Source: an uncultured bacterium | Lineage (GTDB): Bacteria; Verrucomicrobiota; Kiritimatiellia; RFP12; UBA1067 | Assembly: GCA_902763655.1 (NCBI GenBank) | Contig: CACWSW010000014.1 | Location: 1 to 33,385 of the forward strand | Direction of reading: 5' to 3' | Length of the DNA: 33,385 nucleotides | Part shown: positions 28,842 through 33,385 of the stretch, one piece after another | Layout: each line of letters begins with the position of its first letter | Numbering within the stretch: the stretch's first letter is position 1 | Made by a program: the position numbers and the translations under genes | Notes under the pieces: generated by a model | Databases searched by the model: none | What the model was told of the DNA's origin: nothing | The model's input: the letters and a program-made list of their open reading frames with translations, nothing else

Positions 28842-30479
28842 CTAATTTCCGCGATGTTCCGTGACACGCTTCACGGCCTCGAGCAGCACGCTCGTGCCAA
28901 AGGCGTCGAGCCGCTGCGCCGCCCAGTCCGCCGTCGTCTCGTCAGTGTAGAGAAACGGCATCAGCAGGTACTGGGGAACCCACGCGACGTTCCCCTTCCG
29001 CGCCGCCACAACAAACCGCGCATCTCCCGCACGGAACTCCGCGAACGGTTCCACACCTGTGGCATTCGCGTCGATCGACACGAGGCACCTGGGCTTGCAG
29101 TAGCCGTCGACGTTCGCGTCCTGGCGCTGTGGATGCACCTTGCCGTCGAAGATGACGGACATTTTCCGCCAATCGCCGGCGTTCGCCCCGGCCCATCCGG
29201 AGGAAGCCGGTATCTCGCCGTCAGCCCGCCGCCTCAGCAGGCCGGAGAATCCCGTCAGGTCTTCCGGATCGCCGCCGCCCACGAAGATCAACCTTCCGCC
29301 TGACGCGCGATAGGCGCGCACCGCTTTCACGAAGCCCGCCGGGAGAGAGCGGGGGCCTTTCGCAAGAAGGAGCAGTGGCATCGCGTTGGGCGACGGCAGC
29401 CCCGCCACGTCGACGCGCCAGGACGACAGCGCCTTGATCGCGTATCCGTTGTCGCGCAACGTGCGCGCCGCCGCCGCCGCGATGACCTTCCCGGCGTATG
29501 TCATGTAACTGTCGCTGCGGGCACCGTACGGTTCGCACACCACGCCGACCACGCCCTTCGGCGCAGGCGGATCCAGCCGGGCGTCCGCCAGTCCCGCCCA
29601 CACCGCCTCCTTGAAAGGATCGAGCGTGCGGACCAGCTCCTGCACCGCCTTCGCGCTGCGCTGCTTGAAGTCGGGCGCCGGCAACGGCTGGTCCGCGCGA
29701 CGAAACCTCCACGCAGTCTCCGCCATGTCGATTATGGAGTCAACCTGCATTGCCACGAGATCGGCCAGCGCATCCATCGCCTCAGGAAGCGGCGCGAAAA
29801 AGACAGGGCCTTCCTTTTCCGCCGAGTATGCGCCCTGCCGGATGGCATCTACCGAAAAGCGCACGAGCGCGTCTCCGAAGGATGCGTCAGTCCCGCGGAA
29901 CGGACGGCGTTTCGCCAAGCGCTCGCGCGCCTTCTCCGCAACTGGCCCGTCCGACCGGAATCCGAACACGTTCTTCGCCCCCGGCTCGATCTTGCGCGAC
30001 GGATACTGGACGCCATTGAACTTCGTGTAACGGTGGTAGTTCCCGAGCGTCGGGTGGTTCAGCGCGCTTTCGTCCGAAACGGAATGCGTCAGCAGGGAGA
30101 GGTAGAACGCGGCCTTCGTGTGCGCGCCCGTCGCGAACGCGCGAGAGAGGAGGGTAAGCACCACGGCCTTTCCTTCCTCTGTGTGCAGCCAATAGCCGCG
30201 GCAGCCTGCCTTTTCGAGAATCGCCCTGTCTTCCGCGTCGACCCATCGCGCCATGTCGTCGACCGTGCGCCACCGCCGTGGCTCGCTCTCCGTCATGTCC
30301 GGGAAATGGCAGTTCCCCGTCAACACGCCAAAGTCCTCGAACGAGAAGAACTCGCGGATTTCCCTCGGCAGCGCTTCGCCCGTCAGACGCGCGATCTCGT
30401 CGTGCTCGACGTCCCACCCAAACGCCGCCATCGCGGCGCATGCCATTGCCGCACACGCGGCGACCTTGAATATTCGCAT
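28842..30479 (-). CDS. Exported zinc phospholipase C/S1-P1 nuclease-like protein with C-terminal Rossmann-like domain
   Basis: 545 residues from ATG 30479 (signal peptide MRIFKVAACAAMACAAMAAF); ATG 30506 is an alternative that adds nine residues. After cleavage an early Trp22 and His26 are followed by HFPD (Asp61), GYWLH (His99) and LLTHSVSDESALNHP with His132, Asp136 and His142. The H-x3-D-x5-H spacing equals His118, Asp122 and His128 of Bacillus cereus phospholipase C, so a trinuclear zinc phosphoesterase fold is likely; lipid and nucleic acid substrates cannot be told apart. From about residue 285, GVVGVVCEPYG...MTYAGKVIAAAAARTL...GGRLIFVGGGDPEDL looks like a glutamine-amidotransferase-like or flavodoxin-like domain of unknown role. 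It lies 24-50 bases after the DUF6259-like gene, probably in one operon. Confidence 0.7.
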   Translation of the reverse strand: MRIFKVAACAAMACAAMAAFGWDVEHDEIARLTGEALPREIREFFSFEDFGVLTGNCHFPDMTESEPRRWRTVDDMARWVDAEDRAILEKAGCRGYWLHTEEGKAVVLTLLSRAFATGAHTKAAFYLSLLTHSVSDESALNHPTLGNYHRYTKFNGVQYPSRKIEPGAKNVFGFRSDGPVAEKARERLAKRRPFRGTDASFGDALVRFSVDAIRQGAYSAEKEGPVFFAPLPEAMDALADLVAMQVDSIIDMAETAWRFRRADQPLPAPDFKQRSAKAVQELVRTLDPFKEAVWAGLADARLDPPAPKGVVGVVCEPYGARSDSYMTYAGKVIAAAAARTLRDNGYAIKALSSWRVDVAGLPSPNAMPLLLLAKGPRSLPAGFVKAVRAYRASGGRLIFVGGGDPEDLTGFSGLLRRRADGEIPASSGWAGANAGDWRKMSVIFDGKVHPQRQDANVDGYCKPRCLVSIDANATGVEPFAEFRAGDARFVVAARKGNVAWVPQYLLMPFLYTDETTADWAAQRLDAFGTSVLLEAVKRVTEHRGN

Positions 30480-30529
30480 GTTTCCAAGCATCATTCCGTA
30501 CGCCATCACGAACAACACCCTATTTCGTC

Positions 30530-32575
30530 TTATCTGATCACGATACGCCAGCTGCGGGCGGGCAGGATGCCGGCGGCAGCAATGTCGGGCGTGGCGAGGT
30601 CGTAGACCTGCTCCTTGCGTGACCAGTTGCAGAGGACCGCCGCCACGCGACCGTCCTTCGCGCGCCACACGGAATGTAGGACGGTGGGATGGGACGGATG
30701 GCGCACAACGCGCGCCTTCTCGGGCTTCGTGTAGATGCCGCGGATGAACAGCTCCACGGGCTGGCGCGCGCACAAGAGCCTGCCGGGCGCGCACATCGTG
30801 CCGTCGTAGAGGAAGTCGAGGTTCGCGTGGTAGAACTTCGCCGTGTCCACCGTGAACTTGAAGTTGCCGGCGTAGCGCGGATCGTCGAAGTGGCTCATCC
30901 GCAGCTGGTGCACCATCGGCTGCATGCCCATCGCCACGCCGCGCGCGAACTCGAGCACGTACTGGTCGGGGTAGAGCTCCTCCCACGGCTTCTCGTTCGG
31001 CCAGCGGTCGCGGTCGGGCCACGTGGGATCCCACGGCGGAATGCCGTCGATCACCGCGTAGCTGCCGTAGACGGCCATCGCGCCGTGGTACACGGCCATG
31101 AACGCGGGCACGGTCTCGGCCTCTGGCTGGGCGGGCATTCCGAAGCGCTCGCCGTTCTGCCAGAGGTTGATCGCGGAGTCGACAATGTCGAGGTACGCCT
31201 CAGGCGTGTCCTCGGTGGAGATGCAGAAGCCGGGGTTGTCAGCCTTGATGTCGCTGAACAGCTTCCGGTAGCCGTCCGTGATCACCGTGCCGCCGCCGGG
31301 CGCGTGCGGATGGTCCGGGCTCCAGCAGGCGCGCACGGTGCAGCCGCCCACCTGGTCCATGTACACGCCCGGCAGACCGCTCCCGCGCAGGTTCTTCATC
31401 AGCTCGCGCATCCGCACGTGGAAATGCGGCGCGTAGCCGCACATCACCGCCAGGGCGCTCGGCATGTACACGTTGTACTGGTGCCCCCTCTTTGTGCCGT
31501 TCTTCTCCACAATCGAATCGAAGGTGCCTTCCGTCTCCCATGTGGGGTCCACCTGGTCCCAGCTCACGCCGTTCGTGTAGGGCTGCACGAAGATGCCCTT
31601 CGCGACGAGTCGGCGCACGGCGGCGGAGAATGCCTCTACGCCTTCGCGCGGCGGCCAGAAGAACGGGTAGCCCACGTCGTATGGTATCTTGTGCCACCAG
31701 TACCAGTCAAGCGCCACGGGGAGGCCCGTCAGCTGCTGGAAGCGCTCCACGGGCAACACCGCATTCTCTTCGCTTCCCCGGTTCCAGAACCAGATGGCGA
31801 TGTTGCGCATCTCCCTCTGCGGACGCGCGAAGGCCGCCTTAGCCCACGGCTGTACCCACGCCCAGCGCCGATAGATCTCCGCCGCCGCGAACCAGTCGCC
31901 CCTAAACGTGCGGATCGTACCGCCGAACGGCAGCGCGCCCGCCACGCGGTTCGCGTCCGTGAGCTGCGGCGCATGGCGGAAGATGAGCGTCGCCGTCTGC
32001 GGCTGCGCGCCGTTGCGCGCGATCGACCAGTTCGGCCGGAGGCGCGCGTCGCCGCGCTGGTCCATGTACCATGACACGTCCTTTCCGTTCAGCGCGGCCA
32101 TGAAGTGGATACCGCCCATCGCCGCCATGGACACGTTTGCGCCCGGCTTCATGCCCTTCCACTTCGGACGGCGCACCTGTCCGCACTTCTGGGGGTAGAA
32201 GATCTCCGTCTTGTCCGTGCGCGGGACGGTGAGAACGGGGAATTCAATGAGCCGCACGCCGAGTCCGGACGCGTTGCCGGAGTAGCGGAACGCGTAAGAC
32301 CAACCATCCTTCTCCGGCGTGGGCGTGAGCTCGGCCGTCACAGTGAAGCCCTCGCCGCACACGGGATGGCCGCGCCACTCAACTAACGTCTTTCCATCCT
32401 TCTCCGTGACGGAGCGCGCCTTCATCTGTGCCGACGAAACCATCTGCTCCGGCGAATTCGTGGCCGGCGTTGTCATGTAAAGGTTAAAGCCTATCTCCGG
32501 GCATGTGATTCCAAATACCCCCATCGCCAACATTCCGGTGATTGCCATCACCGTCACTTGCATGCGTTTCTTCAT
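30530..32575 (-). CDS. Exported DUF6259-like TIM-barrel protein, probable glycoside hydrolase
   Basis: 681 residues with a signal peptide (MKKRMQVTVMAITGMLAMGVFG). The middle has barrel-like features: REMRNIAIWFWNRGSE, LPVALDWYWWHKIPYDVGYP, AKGIFVQPYTNGVSWDQVDP, SGLPGVYMDQVGG and DNPGFCISTEDTPEAYLDIVD, followed by a C-terminal beta domain (RVAALCNWS-like VAAVLCNWSRKEQVYDL). This fits the DUF6259 group of presumed glycosidases; candidate catalytic acids are the Asp in YMDQVGG and the Glu in STEDTPE, both inferred. ATG 32575 (GAGGAA seven bases upstream) is preferred to 32602, which would overlap the upstream gene and delay the signal sequence. It starts ten bases after the FG-GAP gene ends, so the two are likely cotranscribed. 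Confidence 0.75.
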   Translation of the reverse strand: MKKRMQVTVMAITGMLAMGVFGITCPEIGFNLYMTTPATNSPEQMVSSAQMKARSVTEKDGKTLVEWRGHPVCGEGFTVTAELTPTPEKDGWSYAFRYSGNASGLGVRLIEFPVLTVPRTDKTEIFYPQKCGQVRRPKWKGMKPGANVSMAAMGGIHFMAALNGKDVSWYMDQRGDARLRPNWSIARNGAQPQTATLIFRHAPQLTDANRVAGALPFGGTIRTFRGDWFAAAEIYRRWAWVQPWAKAAFARPQREMRNIAIWFWNRGSEENAVLPVERFQQLTGLPVALDWYWWHKIPYDVGYPFFWPPREGVEAFSAAVRRLVAKGIFVQPYTNGVSWDQVDPTWETEGTFDSIVEKNGTKRGHQYNVYMPSALAVMCGYAPHFHVRMRELMKNLRGSGLPGVYMDQVGGCTVRACWSPDHPHAPGGGTVITDGYRKLFSDIKADNPGFCISTEDTPEAYLDIVDSAINLWQNGERFGMPAQPEAETVPAFMAVYHGAMAVYGSYAVIDGIPPWDPTWPDRDRWPNEKPWEELYPDQYVLEFARGVAMGMQPMVHQLRMSHFDDPRYAGNFKFTVDTAKFYHANLDFLYDGTMCAPGRLLCARQPVELFIRGIYTKPEKARVVRHPSHPTVLHSVWRAKDGRVAAVLCNWSRKEQVYDLATPDIAAAGILPARSWRIVIR

Positions 32576-32585
32576 TTTTGATTCC

Positions 32586-33385
32586 TCATCTGTACGTTTC
32601 AACTATTGGATTCGCGAGCGTGTAGAAGAAGCCGTCCTCCGCGCCGACGAGGAGTTCGGGCAGACCGTCGCCGTCGAAGTCGGTCCAGGTGGGACAGCTC
32701 GTGTGGCCCTGCAGACGTTTCTCGCCCATCAGCCACGCGTTGCGGAAACGCCACACGCCCTCGGGACGCAGGCCGATCTGCTTGTAGAGGAAGGCGTTGC
32801 GGTCGTTGATCGCGATGTCGAGCTTGCCGTCACAATCCCAGTCCATGAAGCAGAGCTTGCGCCGCCCGCTCGCGCCCGCCGTCTTGTCCGAGAAGCGGTA
32901 AAGGTTACCCTTGCCGTCCGCGAACACGCGGCGCGGCGCGAGGAGGACGAGACGTCCGTCCGCCCCGCGCGCACGCCTGAAGAGGCAGAGATAGCCCTCC
33001 TGGTCGAGCATCACGAGGTCCGTGAGTCCGTCCTTGTCCCAGTCGATCGCCACCGCCGACGTGCGCCACTGCGTGAGGAGCGCCTTGCCCTGCGGCTTGC
33101 GCCAGCCCCACATCCGCCACCGTCGGCACCGTGTAGCCCCACTTCGCCTCGCACGGTCCTTGGATGGAGCCGTTCGCCCCGGCCTGGATCCGGATCGTCT
33201 GACCACCTGCCGAGAGCAGCTTCGGCTCGGCCCAACGCGGCTTCGCCACGCCCGCACCAGAGAGGTTCTCGATGAACGCCAGGTATCCGGCCGAATTGCC
33301 CGCGATCACGTCCCAGTCGCCGTCGCCGTCCCAGTCGCACGCGAACGGCGTCGAGAGCGCGCCGAACTTCACGCAGTCCGCCTCC
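32586..33385 (-). pseudogene. FG-GAP/VCBS-repeat protein, frameshifted and cut by the window edge
   Basis: Two reading frames together carry calcium-loop repeats of an FG-GAP/VCBS propeller: ACDWDGDGDWDVIAGN in the upstream frame (33385 to about 33110), then AIDWDKDGLTDLVML, FMDWDCDGKLDIAIND and WTDFDGDGLPELLVG in the downstream frame (about 33115 to 32586). The join lies at about 33100-33118: the upstream frame reads YTVPTVADV and the downstream one WGWRKPQGKALLTQWRTSAV. The expected Asp-loop after TVAD is missing, so a deletion not divisible by three, or an assembly error, is likely. The family is usually exported and binds or acts on glycans. The N-terminal part lies beyond 33385. It ends ten bases before the DUF6259-like start. 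Confidence 0.7.

Overview
The window looks like a chromosomal piece of a high-GC, Gram-negative, anaerobic, carbohydrate-degrading bacterium. It is most like gut or sediment Kiritimatiellae (Verrucomicrobiota). That placement is an inference from style: a giant Gly/Thr-rich PATR-type surface protein, a DUF6259-like protein, sialidase-like and agarase-like exported enzymes, FG-GAP/VCBS proteins, a glycyl radical enzyme and a roughly 1040-residue SecA. No rRNA, tRNA, CRISPR array or insertion sequence was recognised. Genes are tightly packed and no gene-free stretch exceeds 300 bases; the longest, 7481-7621, holds an inverted repeat and a promoter.

Left part (1-12128, + strand): a 2021-codon secreted passenger-like protein built of three degenerate modules, whose last ~48 codons look like a frameshifted read-through into the next promoter; a FadL-type outer membrane channel; an Amt ammonium transporter preceded by a near-perfect sigma-54 (-24/-12) promoter; and secA, preceded by a 13-bp inverted repeat that abuts the start codon.

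Middle (12148-19949): a periplasmic adaptor and a small helical protein on the - strand, divergent from an RND (HAE1-type) efflux pump. The RND stop codon overlaps the start of a two-gene island at 16707-19949. Its base composition is clearly lower in GC (hand counts near 43-45% against about 68% in the RND gene). The island encodes a membrane-anchored helical/coiled-coil protein and an exported protein combining a PD-(D/E)XK-like nuclease signature (D...ESK...Q) with a long glycine-rich membrane segment. This is the best candidate for an undescribed system.

Right part (19965-33385, all - strand): three transcription groups for exported degradation and small-molecule work. (i) A BNR sialidase-like protein. 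(ii) An agarase-like TIM-barrel glycosidase whose stop overlaps a lone oligopeptide-type ABC ATPase. (iii) A glycyl radical enzyme, a lipoprotein barnase and a barstar fused in frame to a nitroreductase. Upstream of these lie an FG-GAP protein (frameshifted, cut by the window edge), a DUF6259-like protein and a zinc phospholipase C/S1-P1-like protein, probably one operon.

A recurring promoter pattern links the region: extended -10 elements (TGN-TATAAT-like, often TTTGGTATAMT) without a visible -35, several only 6-11 bases from the start codon, suggesting leaderless or nearly leaderless mRNAs.
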